From an uncultured Mycoplasmatota bacterium (GTDB lineage: Bacteria > Bacillota_I > Bacilli_A > RF39 > UBA660): a DNA stretch of 64,000 nt. Below the pieces are notes generated by a model that was given only the letters and a program-made list of their open reading frames with translations, was not told the origin of the DNA and searched no databases. How positions within the stretch are numbered: the first letter of the stretch is position 1; each line of letters opens with the position of its first letter. The stretch is from positions 98,854 through 162,853 of the forward strand of contig CAMZCT010000001.1 in assembly GCA_947305065.1 (NCBI GenBank), given 5' to 3'. The position numbers were made by a program, and so were the translations under genes. Positions 52,500-62,902 of the stretch are shown piece by piece.

Positions 52500-52725
52500 T
52501 TACTTGCGCCACCTTTTCAACAGATGAAGCATAAGTAAACTCTCCAAAGTTAGGAATAAATAATACTTTGTCCCCTTCTTCAAATGTTTCTTCTAAATTT
52601 ACACAATCTATTATTTCAAAAAAGTATGTATCATCGTCAGAACCGATAATATATCCATAACCCTTTTTGTTTTTAAACCATTTTATAATACCTTGCATTT
52701 TCATATAATCACCTATTGTTATCAT
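52492..52725 (-). CDS. cold-shock-domain protein
   Basis: MQGIIKWFKNKKGYGYIIGSDDDTYFFEI. Confidence 0.88.
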   Translation of the reverse strand: MITIGDYMKMQGIIKWFKNKKGYGYIIGSDDDTYFFEIIDCVNLEETFEEGDKVLFIPNFGEFTYASSVEKVAQVNE

Positions 52726-52759
52726 TATATCATAAAAAAAGGAAATATTATTGTTTCCT

Positions 52760-53869
52760 TTAAAACTTAATTATTTTTTCCCAAGGTAAATTCTTTTTAC
52801 TAAAATGACCATAATTGGTTGTTTGGGTATAAATTGGTTCTCGTAAATTTAAGTAATTAATTATTCCTTTTGGTGTTAAATCAAAAGTATTTAATACTTT
52901 ATTTAGTATTTCTTCTTCACTTATTTTATTTGTATTATAAGTATTAATATATATTGATACTGGTTTTGCTATACCTATAGCATAGGAGATTTGAATCTCA
53001 CATTTATCAGCATATTTATTAGCAACTATATTCTTAGCTATATGACGAGCCATATAAGAAGCCGATCTATCTACTTTAGTTGGGTCTTTACCAGAAAAAG
53101 CTCCACCACCATGACGAGCATGACCTCCATAAGTATCAACAATAATTTTACGACCAGTTAAACCACTATCTCCAAGCGGTCCACCAATTACAAAACGACC
53201 AGTTGGATTAATAAATATATTTGTCTTTTTATCTATTAGGTTAGATGGTACTACTTTATTTATTACTTCTTTTATTATTTCTTCTTTTAATACTTCCAAT
53301 TTTTTAGTACTTTTATGTTCTGTTGAGATAACAATAGTATCTATTCTTTTTATCTTTTCATCATCGTATTCTACTGTTACTTGGGATTTTCCATCTGGTC
53401 CTAAACCGTTAATAATGTTTTCTTTTCTAACTGTGGCTAATCTACTAGTTAAAGCATGAGCTAGAGATATAGATAAAGGCATTAGTTCTTCTGTTTCATT
53501 ACAAGCATAACCGAACATCATACCTTGATCACCAGCTCCACCAATATCATCATTGGTACCTAAAGCAATATCTTCTGATTGCTTAGAAACATTGATTATA
53601 ATATTACAAGTTTTATAATCAATATCTTGTTTACCTAAATATCCAATACTTTTAATAGTATTTCTTACTATTTTCTCAATGTCTATTTGAGTTTTAGATG
53701 TTACTTCACCAGTAATAAATATGGTATTTTTACCAGCCACTGTTTCTATACCTGCCCTAACATTTTTATCTTTTTTTAAGTAGGCATCTAAGATACTATC
53801 TGATATTAAATCACATAGTTTATCTGGATGCCCTTCTGTTACACTCTCTGATGTAAATAGTTTTTTCAT
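52760..53869 (-). CDS. metK: S-adenosylmethionine synthetase
   Basis: [54 protein letters not shown]. Confidence 0.98.
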   Translation of the reverse strand: MKKLFTSESVTEGHPDKLCDLISDSILDAYLKKDKNVRAGIETVAGKNTIFITGEVTSKTQIDIEKIVRNTIKSIGYLGKQDIDYKTCNIIINVSKQSEDIALGTNDDIGGAGDQGMMFGYACNETEELMPLSISLAHALTSRLATVRKENIINGLGPDGKSQVTVEYDDEKIKRIDTIVISTEHKSTKKLEVLKEEIIKEVINKVVPSNLIDKKTNIFINPTGRFVIGGPLGDSGLTGRKIIVDTYGGHARHGGGAFSGKDPTKVDRSASYMARHIAKNIVANKYADKCEIQISYAIGIAKPVSIYINTYNTNKISEEEILNKVLNTFDLTPKGIINYLNLREPIYTQTTNYGHFSKKNLPWEKIIKF

Positions 53870-53900
53870 ATAAATTCCTTCTTTCTATTTATATGTTCTC

Positions 53901-54060
53901 AAGAAAAAAATCTTTCAGGCTTTGAAAGATTTTTATTTTATTTTATTTAATTATAACAATCATCATCCAAAGCTATTAACTTTGTCGGTATTAGCACCTA
54001 ACTTAATAGGTTGCTGCGGAGTCATTGAGCCGATTCTCTCGTCCGCTCTTGATAACATAT
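53901..54060 (-). promoter_or_regulatory. SAM-I (S-box) riboswitch with intrinsic terminator
   Basis: Minus strand TTATCAAGAGCGGACGAGAGAATCGGCTCAATGACTCCGCAGCAACC...AGGTGCTAATACCGACAAAG, then AAATCTTTCA/TGAAAGATTT hairpin plus T-run, upstream of metK. Confidence 0.92.
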
Positions 54061-54095
54061 ATTTACATTATATTTTTATACTATTCTTTTGTCAA

Positions 54096-55517
54096 TTAAT
54101 ATTCTCTTTTTTCTTGCTTTAATATCTCTTTAAAATCTTTATTATAATAACTTAGTGTTCCTCCTGATGATAAAACATAATAGTTAGGATATAATTCTAC
54201 TTTATCTCCATTATGATTAGGTGTTTTACTTCCATCAATAATATTATATATATAGATATTATCATCTTGGTATAGAGTAACAAATGGACTATTATAATCA
54301 TAATCATCAATATTATACATAATTACTTTTTTATTATAGACATCGTATAATTCAAATCCATAACCGTCTTTAGAAATAATTAGTAATAGTTTATTAGAAG
54401 ATATTAATGATGTTGTAATATCAGAATTAAAGTAGTTAATTACTTCGTATTCACAGTTTAATAATTGTTCTCCTTTGTATTTTAAACCATAACCTGTACG
54501 ACATTGGGTTAATTCTAAACCAGTAAGTTTTTCTACTTCAATATCTTTTTCATCTGGTATAAAAGTATTAGTATCTACTTCATTAAGATTATTAGCATCA
54601 TATACGTGATTACCTATTGCTACATATCTAGTAGATGCTTCCGTTTTATAATCAGTACCTTCTACTTTTAAAGCTAAGTGATCACTTTTAACAAAGTATG
54701 TACTACCTTCTATAGCAAATAAATTATTCTTTAAATATTCAATATTTTTAATTTTATTCTTACTTACTTCTTTACCATTTCTAGTATCTACTATAAATCC
54801 ATAATTATCAGTAGTTAAGAAGGCATAAGGTTCATCATAAATAGTTGATAATTCTCCACCTCTAACGGAATCATCTTTTTCTAGTTTTGATGAATAAATA
54901 GTTTTTAATTTATTATTTTCAAGAACTAGTTCACCATTCTTTTCAGTAACAATGTAATTACCAGCTTCATCAATTATTGTAGCATTCTTTTCTACTAAAC
55001 CATTTATATCATAGATACTACCATCATATTCCCATAATTTAGTATTAGGATAGAAAGTAAGAGATTCATCTGTTTTAAATAATGTGTCCCCATAATTATC
55101 AATTATTTCAGTGTCTTTACTAGATAGGATTCCAAAGTTACCATACCAAGTTATATAACCATCTTCAAAAGTTGTTATTTTATCTCCAGTACTTACATTA
55201 TAAACATCAGTACCATTTGTTTTTTCATCAAGTAACACATTATATTTATAAATATCTTTAGCTTCGATATATTTTAATTCTTCAATTACTTTTAAGAACG
55301 TATCTAGTTTTTTTAATTTCTCTTGTTTTTCTTTTTCTTCTTGTTCATTTCGTTCTGTTTCATTAATAGTTTGTTCTTCAATAGGATTGTTATCATCAGT
55401 CGTAGCAACAATTACTACTATAGCTATTAATATTACTATTATAACTGCTATGATACCTATTAATAATGATTTACTAGTTTTATCTACTTCTTCATTCATA
55501 TAAATACCTACTTCCAT
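54096..55517 (-). CDS. membrane-anchored hypothetical protein
   Basis: N-terminal TM (LLIGIIAVIIVILIAIVVIVATT) and beta-rich ectodomain. Confidence 0.65.
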   Translation of the reverse strand: MEVGIYMNEEVDKTSKSLLIGIIAVIIVILIAIVVIVATTDDNNPIEEQTINETERNEQEEKEKQEKLKKLDTFLKVIEELKYIEAKDIYKYNVLLDEKTNGTDVYNVSTGDKITTFEDGYITWYGNFGILSSKDTEIIDNYGDTLFKTDESLTFYPNTKLWEYDGSIYDINGLVEKNATIIDEAGNYIVTEKNGELVLENNKLKTIYSSKLEKDDSVRGGELSTIYDEPYAFLTTDNYGFIVDTRNGKEVSKNKIKNIEYLKNNLFAIEGSTYFVKSDHLALKVEGTDYKTEASTRYVAIGNHVYDANNLNEVDTNTFIPDEKDIEVEKLTGLELTQCRTGYGLKYKGEQLLNCEYEVINYFNSDITTSLISSNKLLLIISKDGYGFELYDVYNKKVIMYNIDDYDYNSPFVTLYQDDNIYIYNIIDGSKTPNHNGDKVELYPNYYVLSSGGTLSYYNKDFKEILKQEKREY

Positions 55518-55579
55518 AAATATTTTATCATAATCTAGTAAATATTTACAGGCAAAAAAAAGGGTTCTTAACAGAACCT

Positions 55580-56224
55580 TTAATCATTTCTTTTACCAAA
55601 TAATCTCAGTAATTTAATAAAGATATTTACGAAATCTAAGAATAATTGAAATGCAAAGAATATACCTTTATTAGGGAAGTCATAATCACTATGAACTAAT
55701 CTATTAATATCATATGCTGTATAAGCAGCAAAGAGGATTATAACGACTATACATAGTATGATGTCTAAAGTATTATTCATTAAGAATATATTTATTACTT
55801 CTAGAACAATTATAGCTAGTAAAGCTATAAACAAGTAGACACTCCATTTACTTAAATCTATATTGGTTGTTTTACCTATAAAAGCAAATATACCAAATAT
55901 TACAGCTGTTGCTAAGAAGACCATTGCTATAGAGGAACTAGTGTAAACTAGGAATATTCCTGATAATGATAAACCAGTTAAAGCTGTATATAAGATATAA
56001 AGGGTTGTGGCCATTATCGGTTTTAATTTAGTAATACATAAACTTAAGACGATACATAATACTATTTCTAATATTAAGTATACATAGATAGCTTTTCCTC
56101 CAAAAGCTCCGTATACCATTATCATAGTTCTTTGATCAATACTAGTAAAATATGATATACCAAAACATATTAGTAAGCCGATAAATAACCATCTAAATGT
56201 ATCAGCTATTATTTTATTATTCAT
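55580..56224 (-). CDS. Bax inhibitor-1/YbhL family protein
   Basis: Seven TM helices; FAAYTAYDINRLV...FFAFQLFLDFVNIFIKLLRLFGKRND. Confidence 0.88.
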   Translation of the reverse strand: MNNKIIADTFRWLFIGLLICFGISYFTSIDQRTMIMVYGAFGGKAIYVYLILEIVLCIVLSLCITKLKPIMATTLYILYTALTGLSLSGIFLVYTSSSIAMVFLATAVIFGIFAFIGKTTNIDLSKWSVYLFIALLAIIVLEVINIFLMNNTLDIILCIVVIILFAAYTAYDINRLVHSDYDFPNKGIFFAFQLFLDFVNIFIKLLRLFGKRND

Positions 56225-56226
56225 AA

Positions 56227-56640
56227 TTATTCCTTTCTAAGAGCTTTTTTTATAATAGTAAAGTTTTCTGGATAAATATTTATATTATCCAAATCTTCAA
56301 TACTTATTCTTTGAATTTCATAGTAGTTATTAGGATTATTTTGCTCTTTTTCTTCTCCTCCTAATAATAAATCTCCACTAAGCCATTCACATTTATAAAT
56401 ATAATCTATTTTATTTTTCTTTTCAACAATTCCTAGAAAATCTTTAATATCTATATTAATATTTAATTCTTCTTTTATTTCTCTTATTACACATTCTTCT
56501 TTTGTTTCATCTTTTTCTAAATGTCCACCTGGTAAAGCATAGTATTCTAATAGTTTACCTCTTTTTAGTTTACGACGTAGTAATAAGACTATTTCATTAT
56601 TATTAATAATAACTGCTCGAACTGTTATTTTCTTCGACAT
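56227..56640 (-). CDS. NUDIX hydrolase
   Basis: GGHLEKDETKEECVIREIKEELNINID Nudix box. Confidence 0.94.
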   Translation of the reverse strand: MSKKITVRAVIINNNEIVLLLRRKLKRGKLLEYYALPGGHLEKDETKEECVIREIKEELNINIDIKDFLGIVEKKNKIDYIYKCEWLSGDLLLGGEEKEQNNPNNYYEIQRISIEDLDNINIYPENFTIIKKALRKE

Positions 56641-57392
56641 ATTAATTTCCTCATAGCAAGGATTGCGACATCCATTGCTTTAGTTGTATCAAACTCGTTT
56701 TTATTATCTAAGCCAGCATTTTCTCTTTCTTGGTTCCATACTACTAATAAGACTGCTCCGGCGTGTAATCTTAATACTGAAGAAACAGTATATAAGGCCG
56801 ATGTTTCCATTTCTGAACATAGACATCCACCTTTTAACCAAGCTTGCCATTTGTTTTCTAATTCGTAAGAAACTGGCATTTTTTCTGGATTATGTTGACC
56901 ATAGAAAGAATCTTTACATTGAACTATTCCGACATGAGTAGTAAGTTTTAATTCTTTAGCAGCTTCTACTAAAGCATTAGTAACTTCTAAATCTGCTACA
57001 GCAGGGAATTCAACTGGAAGGTATTCTTTGGATGTTCCTTCTTGTCTAATAGCTGCTTGAGCAACAACTATATCTCCTGCTTCAACATCTAATTGCATTC
57101 CTCCACTTGTACCTACTCTAATTAAAAATTCTATACCTAACATTGCAAGTTCTTCTACACAAATAGCAGTTGATGGTCCTCCCATACCAGTAGAAATAAC
57201 AAGAACTTTTTCTCCTTCTATATCTATTAGATAGGAAGTGTATTCTCTTTTAACAGTTATTCTTTTATAATTTTCAACTCTTTTAGCAATATCATCTACA
57301 CGTCCTGGATCTCCAGTTAATATGGCATATTTAGCTCCCTCTAAGTTGCTTTTAGTTAAACCAATATGGTACATTTCCTCATTCTTTTGCAT
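56625..57392 (-). CDS. uridine phosphorylase-type nucleoside phosphorylase
   Basis: YAILTGDPGRVDDIAKRV, IRVGTSGGMQ, CSEMETSALYTVSSV. Confidence 0.93.
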   Translation of the reverse strand: MQKNEEMYHIGLTKSNLEGAKYAILTGDPGRVDDIAKRVENYKRITVKREYTSYLIDIEGEKVLVISTGMGGPSTAICVEELAMLGIEFLIRVGTSGGMQLDVEAGDIVVAQAAIRQEGTSKEYLPVEFPAVADLEVTNALVEAAKELKLTTHVGIVQCKDSFYGQHNPEKMPVSYELENKWQAWLKGGCLCSEMETSALYTVSSVLRLHAGAVLLVVWNQERENAGLDNKNEFDTTKAMDVAILAMRKLICRRK

Positions 57393-60300
57393 TTTTAATC
57401 ACCCTTTGAAATTTATTTTCTTTCTCTTCTTTAGAATTTACTTTAGATACAAAGAAAGCTCTATTTATTCCGTTTACTACTTCAGGTCTAAATAATACTA
57501 CATCTCCTTCTTTGACATTTCCATTTTCTAAATCATTACTATTAAAGATATATTCTTCTGAACTTAATAAAGCAGCGGCAACAGTTAGCTCAACTGGTAC
57601 ATTACCTAGTAATTCATCTTCTAGTTGTTTCTTCTTTTTTTGTAATTTACTAGCTTTACTTTCTTTTCCACTAGCTATTAAGTTATTTATTTCATTAGTA
57701 ACTTCTACTAATAATTTTTTCTTACGATTAGCTATTTTTTTCTGTTCATATGTATATAATTGAGGATAATAATTTAGTATAGCAGCTATATTATCTTCAG
57801 TATAATTTATATTTACTTTATCTGTATGTAAAATATTTAAGATGCTAGATGGTAATAAATGTATTTTCTTTTTACAAAATAATTCTTTTAAAGATTCGTA
57901 CATTTCATTATCACCATTAATTATATTGACAAGATTTTTAACATTTACATTACTAAGTATTTTAAAAACATTTAAAGTACTAGCTTTATCAAGAGAATAA
58001 ACTTTATTAATTGTTATATCTGATTTCTTTTCAATTAAGTGTGTATATCCTGGAACATAACCATTTTCTTCTACATAATTATAAATTGTTTCTCTTAATA
58101 GTTTTAAATATTTTAAACTTTCTTTAGGAGTATCTTCCTCTTTTTTAGTTCCTCTTATCAACTTAAATAAATCCATTATTGTCTCTTGAGTTAATCCAGT
58201 GTCCAAAAGAACTTCTAGAATATCTTGCATTCTTCTTTTATTGCTTTCATGTCTAATAATGTATTTAGTTATTTTTTCAGCTAAACCTTTTTGATCTAAT
58301 TCATATGGTAATTTTAATACTTCTCCCATTTTATCAACGTCAGCATATTCTTTTCTTTTACTAGCTACATAGTAATCGCATATAATATGTAATATATTTA
58401 AATATTTGTTTTTATCATGAGATACTTTGATTTTAGATGCAATAAATAATAATAAATCAAAGGAATTTTCACGATTAAATCCACTTTCAACTAGTTTATA
58501 TTTATCATTTAATTGTTCAAATAATTTGTCATCAAAATAATCATTTAATTGTTTAACTAGTTCAATTGTCTTTTCTTCATTTTTTTCATTTATAGCTTGA
58601 ACTAATAAATTAAATATTTCAGCTTGTTCTGGATTATCTTTAGAGAAGGTATATTCCCTAATAGAAAGATAAGCACTGGTTAAGTCATTCATAGTAAGTT
58701 TATCTTTAGGGAATATATCTACTATTCTTTTTAAATCTTTTACATCTAAATTAGTTAGTTCCCTAATTGTCTCGTTATCTAAATAACCTATTATTTCTGG
58801 TCCAAATCTTTTATATAAAACATCTAAGCCTTCTTCACTAATGTAATATAGTTTAATAATATTACTATAGAATTTTTTATATATTTGAGGAGTAAAATAA
58901 TTACTATTGTTATGGGTATATCCTCTATCTCTTAATTTTCTAATTCTATCAAGTAGTATTTCTGTTAGATAAATATCATTATTGGCATAGAAATCTAGCA
59001 ACTTATTATTATCAAGAATAAATAAAACAAATTTATTAGTAAACTCATGCAAAGAGACAACATTTTGATCTATATAATTAATTATTTCATCAAGATGTTC
59101 TTTTATTAATTTAATATCCTTTTGATTATCATTAGCTAGTTTAATGAAGTCTTCATAGTATCCTCTTTCAATCAGTAGTTTTAATAACCCATGATTTTTA
59201 TAACTGTTATAATTATGAGTTGTTAACTCTAATTTTAGACTATATTTATCTAGTAATTTCTTTAATAAACTAATGTCTTCAGTAGATATTCCGGAATCAT
59301 TAGAATTATGTTTAATGGTAGTAAGGAATTCACGTTTAGCCATTTCAAGAGTTAAATCCGGATTATTACACATTTCATTAAATGTACACTCACTTAATAG
59401 AGTTTTAATATTTTTATTATTTGCTAATTCTTCTATTATTTCCTTCTTATTCTTTTTGTACTCATCTAAAAGAGAAGACGCAAATAAGATTTTTATTTGG
59501 TTTGATCTAGCAATACTTAATAAAACATCTTTATCAGTTAAATACTTAAGATTTCTTTTTAGTACTCTATCATCTAACTCTTCTTTTGTTAAACAGTACT
59601 CTCTTATTTTTTCTTTTAAATCTTGTTCACTTATTATTTTATTTTGTACTAAACTTGCAGAATATACATAATAACCTTTTTTATATAAAGCTTCATATAT
59701 TTTATTAGCTCTATCAGGTGGTATTTGGTAGGCTATACCTTCTATTCTCACGTTTATTTTTATATCTTCTTTAGAACTATTAATTTTATTAATTAACGTA
59801 TTATATACTTGTAATTTAACCTCTTCTGGCGACTCAGTATTTGTCATTACTAATAATTTTAATAAATTATCTATAGAATAATAATCAAGATATTTTAAAG
59901 ATATTTTTGCCCTAAAGTTATTGGTATCAATAATTGGTTCTATTTTATTTTTAATACAATATGAATAGTAGTTCTCTAACATTTTTTCAGAAATACTAAC
60001 GTCAAATGATTTAAGATTAGCTATTATATCTTTTTTATCATTTTTTAATAAAACTGCCATAGCATAGGTATCACATTCTTCACATAAATCATACTCTTCG
60101 CTAAGAATTAAATCTGTGAATTTTCTTGCTAATACATTTCTTGTATTAGCTGGGCAGTTAAATGCTCTTACCAATTCATCAATTTTAGAAAAAGATAAAA
60201 CATGATTTCTTTTACAGTAGCTAAAAAGAATGTTTATCATAACATTCGTTAATTCTTTATCATCTAAGTAATCTACAGAAATAGTATTATCAACTAAAAT

Positions 60301-60462
60301 TTCGTGAGTTTTCCATATATTAGGATTTTTAGATAGTTCTATTACATATTCTTTTAGTAGTTTCTCGTTGTTTAATATAAGAAATCTTTCTTCACTATTA
60401 AAATCTCCACTAAAAGATACTATTTTCTTTTCAACGTTTTTTAGCTTCTTTTTAATATCCAT
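57379..60462 (-). CDS. very large hypothetical protein (1027 aa)
   Basis: Single long helical ORF; operon with nucleoside phosphorylase and cdd. Confidence 0.7.
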   Translation of the reverse strand: MDIKKKLKNVEKKIVSFSGDFNSEERFLILNNEKLLKEYVIELSKNPNIWKTHEILVDNTISVDYLDDKELTNVMINILFSYCKRNHVLSFSKIDELVRAFNCPANTRNVLARKFTDLILSEEYDLCEECDTYAMAVLLKNDKKDIIANLKSFDVSISEKMLENYYSYCIKNKIEPIIDTNNFRAKISLKYLDYYSIDNLLKLLVMTNTESPEEVKLQVYNTLINKINSSKEDIKINVRIEGIAYQIPPDRANKIYEALYKKGYYVYSASLVQNKIISEQDLKEKIREYCLTKEELDDRVLKRNLKYLTDKDVLLSIARSNQIKILFASSLLDEYKKNKKEIIEELANNKNIKTLLSECTFNEMCNNPDLTLEMAKREFLTTIKHNSNDSGISTEDISLLKKLLDKYSLKLELTTHNYNSYKNHGLLKLLIERGYYEDFIKLANDNQKDIKLIKEHLDEIINYIDQNVVSLHEFTNKFVLFILDNNKLLDFYANNDIYLTEILLDRIRKLRDRGYTHNNSNYFTPQIYKKFYSNIIKLYYISEEGLDVLYKRFGPEIIGYLDNETIRELTNLDVKDLKRIVDIFPKDKLTMNDLTSAYLSIREYTFSKDNPEQAEIFNLLVQAINEKNEEKTIELVKQLNDYFDDKLFEQLNDKYKLVESGFNRENSFDLLLFIASKIKVSHDKNKYLNILHIICDYYVASKRKEYADVDKMGEVLKLPYELDQKGLAEKITKYIIRHESNKRRMQDILEVLLDTGLTQETIMDLFKLIRGTKKEEDTPKESLKYLKLLRETIYNYVEENGYVPGYTHLIEKKSDITINKVYSLDKASTLNVFKILSNVNVKNLVNIINGDNEMYESLKELFCKKKIHLLPSSILNILHTDKVNINYTEDNIAAILNYYPQLYTYEQKKIANRKKKLLVEVTNEINNLIASGKESKASKLQKKKKQLEDELLGNVPVELTVAAALLSSEEYIFNSNDLENGNVKEGDVVLFRPEVVNGINRAFFVSKVNSKEEKENKFQRVIKNAKE

Positions 60463-60466
60463 GAAT

Positions 60467-60889
60467 TTATTCCTTTCTAAAACTCTCTGGTAATAGCTCC
60501 TCTATTTTATAAGTTTTTATTATATCATTTTCTTCATCATAAGAAATAATTGTAAAACCGTCTTTTGTATACTCTCTGATAAATTGACGACAGTAACCAC
60601 AAGGGATTGTACGTCTAAAGAAGATATCTTCAATGTCTTTGCCTACTACTGCTATAGCACGAAAATCTCTATTTCCTTCAGTAAGCGCTTTAGTAAAAGC
60701 TGTTCGCTCTGCACAAATAGACTGAATGGCATCATTTTCAACGTTAAAGCCCTTATATATTTTTCCATCACTAGTTAGTAAAGCTGCTCCAACTGTAAAA
60801 TTGCTATAAGGACAGCAAAAATTTTTCTTAGCGATGTCGGTTGCTTCTTGTATTAATCTTCTTACTATTTCATTTTTCATAGCATACAC
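60467..60889 (-). CDS. cdd: cytidine deaminase
   Basis: NVENDAIQSICAERTAFTKAL, PCGYCRQFIREY. Confidence 0.95.
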   Translation of the reverse strand: MYAMKNEIVRRLIQEATDIAKKNFCCPYSNFTVGAALLTSDGKIYKGFNVENDAIQSICAERTAFTKALTEGNRDFRAIAVVGKDIEDIFFRRTIPCGYCRQFIREYTKDGFTIISYDEENDIIKTYKIEELLPESFRKE

Positions 60890-60988
60890 ATCCTATTATA
60901 TATATATATATTTTATCACATATACCTTTAGATAGTTAGTTTTTATGTATATTTTTTAATATTTTATGTTATAATACATATTGTGAAT

Positions 60989-61075
60989 GCCTCAGTGGCG
61001 GAATTGGTAGACGCGCTGGACTCAAAATCCAGTGTTAGCAATAACGTGCCGGTTCGAGTCCGGCCTGAGGCACCA
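60989..61075 (+). tRNA. tRNA-Leu (anticodon CAA)
   Basis: GCCTCAG/CTGAGGC acceptor, CTGGA-ctCAAaa-TCCAG anticodon arm, long variable arm, GGTTCGAGTCC T arm, encoded CCA. Confidence 0.95.
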
Positions 61076-61113
61076 TAAAAAAATAAACCTATTACTTTTG
61101 TAATAGGTTTTTA
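61037..61113 (+). repeat. direct repeat copy 1 (tRNA-Leu 3' end plus terminator; attL-like)
   Basis: agcaataacgtgccggttcgagtccggcctgaggcacca followed by aaacctattacttttgtaataggttttt; matched at 63853-63928. Confidence 0.85.
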
Positions 61114-61235
61114 TATTCTTATACGCTCATATCATAGCCACTTTAACTTAAACTTAATTTATTAAAATTATTGTTTTTATATATGTATATTTGTATAATT
61201 AATACATATATAGTTAAAGAATCGAGTGTGTAAGT

Positions 61236-62630
61236 ATGAAGAAAATTATATTATCTCTTTTACTTTTCATAATTTTCATCCCTTTTATTGTTAATGCTGA
61301 AACATGCGACAATAAAAATGTTACTATTGAATCAATCGTATTAGATAATAAGAGTGATACTGTTGAAGAGTTAGATGAGGCAACAGTTAAAGGTCGAAGT
61401 ATCAATTTAAACTTAAGTATGTCTGATGTCGGAGATAATATTGAATATAAAATAACAATTAAAAATGATTCTGATGATGATTATGATATAGATGAAACAA
61501 GTTTAGGTTTAAGCAATGATTTTATCAATTACACAATTGAAACAGAAGATAATTCAAATATAATTAAAGCTAAAACTTCAAAAAATATAACTTTAAGAAT
61601 TCAATATAAAAATGAAATTCCTGAAGATCAATTCGAAAATGGTTCGTATTCTAATAATAATACTTTAACTGTTAATTTATCATCAGATGATAAACCAACT
61701 AATACAATTATTCCAGAAGTAATCAATAATCCCAATACTGGAACTCAAGAAGGAATAATTGTAGCTATAATTATAGTAATATTAATAATATCTCTATTTA
61801 TAGCGTTAAAGAAATGTAAAAAGATAAAGATAATGATATTAATAATTGTAGCAGCAATTATTATTCCAATGAGTATTAATGCTTTATGTAAGTTTGAGTT
61901 TATAATAGAATCAAGTATTATAATTAATGAGAAAATAAAATGTGTATCTTTTGAGGAAGACAGTTGGGAGACCATATCTAAAAATGTAAAAAATGGTGAT
62001 ACAAGTTGTTACCATGTTGGGGACACTAGAACAGTCAATGTTGGTGAATTTGGTGATCATACTGTAAGAATAGCTAATATGTCCACTCCAGAAGTATGTA
62101 GCCAAGAAGGATTTAGTCAAACAGCTTGTGGTTTCGTTGTTGAATTTACAGATAATATTACTAGACATAAATTTAATACAGAAAATAGCAATGCTGGTGG
62201 TTGGGAATTTAGTGAAATGAGAACTTTTGTTAATAATGATATTTATAATAATTTAGAAGAAGAATTAAGAAATGTTATTATTGATACATATGTTGTATCT
62301 GGACACGAAAAAAATGCTACAAATAATTATATTACAACAGATAAGTTATATTTATTAGCAACAGCTGAATTATGGCAAAAAGTTGGAACAAGTGATATAG
62401 GTTATGACTCAGCAGATCATTTAACAAGACAATTTGATTATTACGCTTCTATTCCAGTCACATCAACCAATTATTCTGGTGCTAAAAAAGGAACAGGTTG
62501 GTGGCTTAGATCAGCTCACAAATCATCTACTAACTATGTTGGTAATGTTCCTAGTGATGGAGCTACAAATTATTATTATGGACATGTTGGTATGAATTTA
62601 GGAGTATCTCCTGCTTTTAAAGTAGGATAA
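61236..62630 (+). CDS. surface protein with signal peptide, two TM regions and C-terminal DUF6273-like domain
   Basis: NPNTGTQEGIIVAIIIVILIISLF; C-terminal GTGWWLRSAHKSSTNYVGNV...GVSPAFKVG. Confidence 0.7.
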   Translation: MKKIILSLLLFIIFIPFIVNAETCDNKNVTIESIVLDNKSDTVEELDEATVKGRSINLNLSMSDVGDNIEYKITIKNDSDDDYDIDETSLGLSNDFINYTIETEDNSNIIKAKTSKNITLRIQYKNEIPEDQFENGSYSNNNTLTVNLSSDDKPTNTIIPEVINNPNTGTQEGIIVAIIIVILIISLFIALKKCKKIKIMILIIVAAIIIPMSINALCKFEFIIESSIIINEKIKCVSFEEDSWETISKNVKNGDTSCYHVGDTRTVNVGEFGDHTVRIANMSTPEVCSQEGFSQTACGFVVEFTDNITRHKFNTENSNAGGWEFSEMRTFVNNDIYNNLEEELRNVIIDTYVVSGHEKNATNNYITTDKLYLLATAELWQKVGTSDIGYDSADHLTRQFDYYASIPVTSTNYSGAKKGTGWWLRSAHKSSTNYVGNVPSDGATNYYYGHVGMNLGVSPAFKVG

Positions 62631-62647
62631 CTGAAATACCATAAAAA

Positions 62648-62673
62648 AAACCTATTACTTCGGCAATAGGTTT
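62648..62673 (+). terminator. terminator (third copy of the AAACCTATT/AATAGGTTT hairpin)
   Basis: AAACCTATT-actTCGGc-AATAGGTTTTTT. Confidence 0.8.
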
Positions 62674-62738
62674 TTTATTTATTTATTATTTACTAAAAAA
62701 GTTTAAAATTAATAATAATTGAAGTATAATATATTTCA

Positions 62739-62885
62739 AGCAATGGTGTCTGGATTTTATCCTACTTTAACGAGTCGTTAAGGGACAATTATATCTAAAC
62801 ATATTATTATATAATTTTCACGTAACTATAACTAAACTTCATTTAGTGATGTACGTTCAAATTCTATAATATCTTTAGCATTGCT
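62739..62885 (+). ncRNA. retron msr-msd ncRNA
   Basis: a1 AGCAATG (62739-62745) complementary to a2 CATTGCT (62879-62885); msr hairpins GGAT-ttt-ATCC and TTAAC-gagtc-GTTAA; long msd hairpin CTAAAcATATTAT...ACGTA / TACGT...ATAATATCTTTAG (62795-62878); directly upstream of RT. Confidence 0.85.
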
Positions 62886-62902
62886 AGTAAGGAGGTAATA
62901 AA

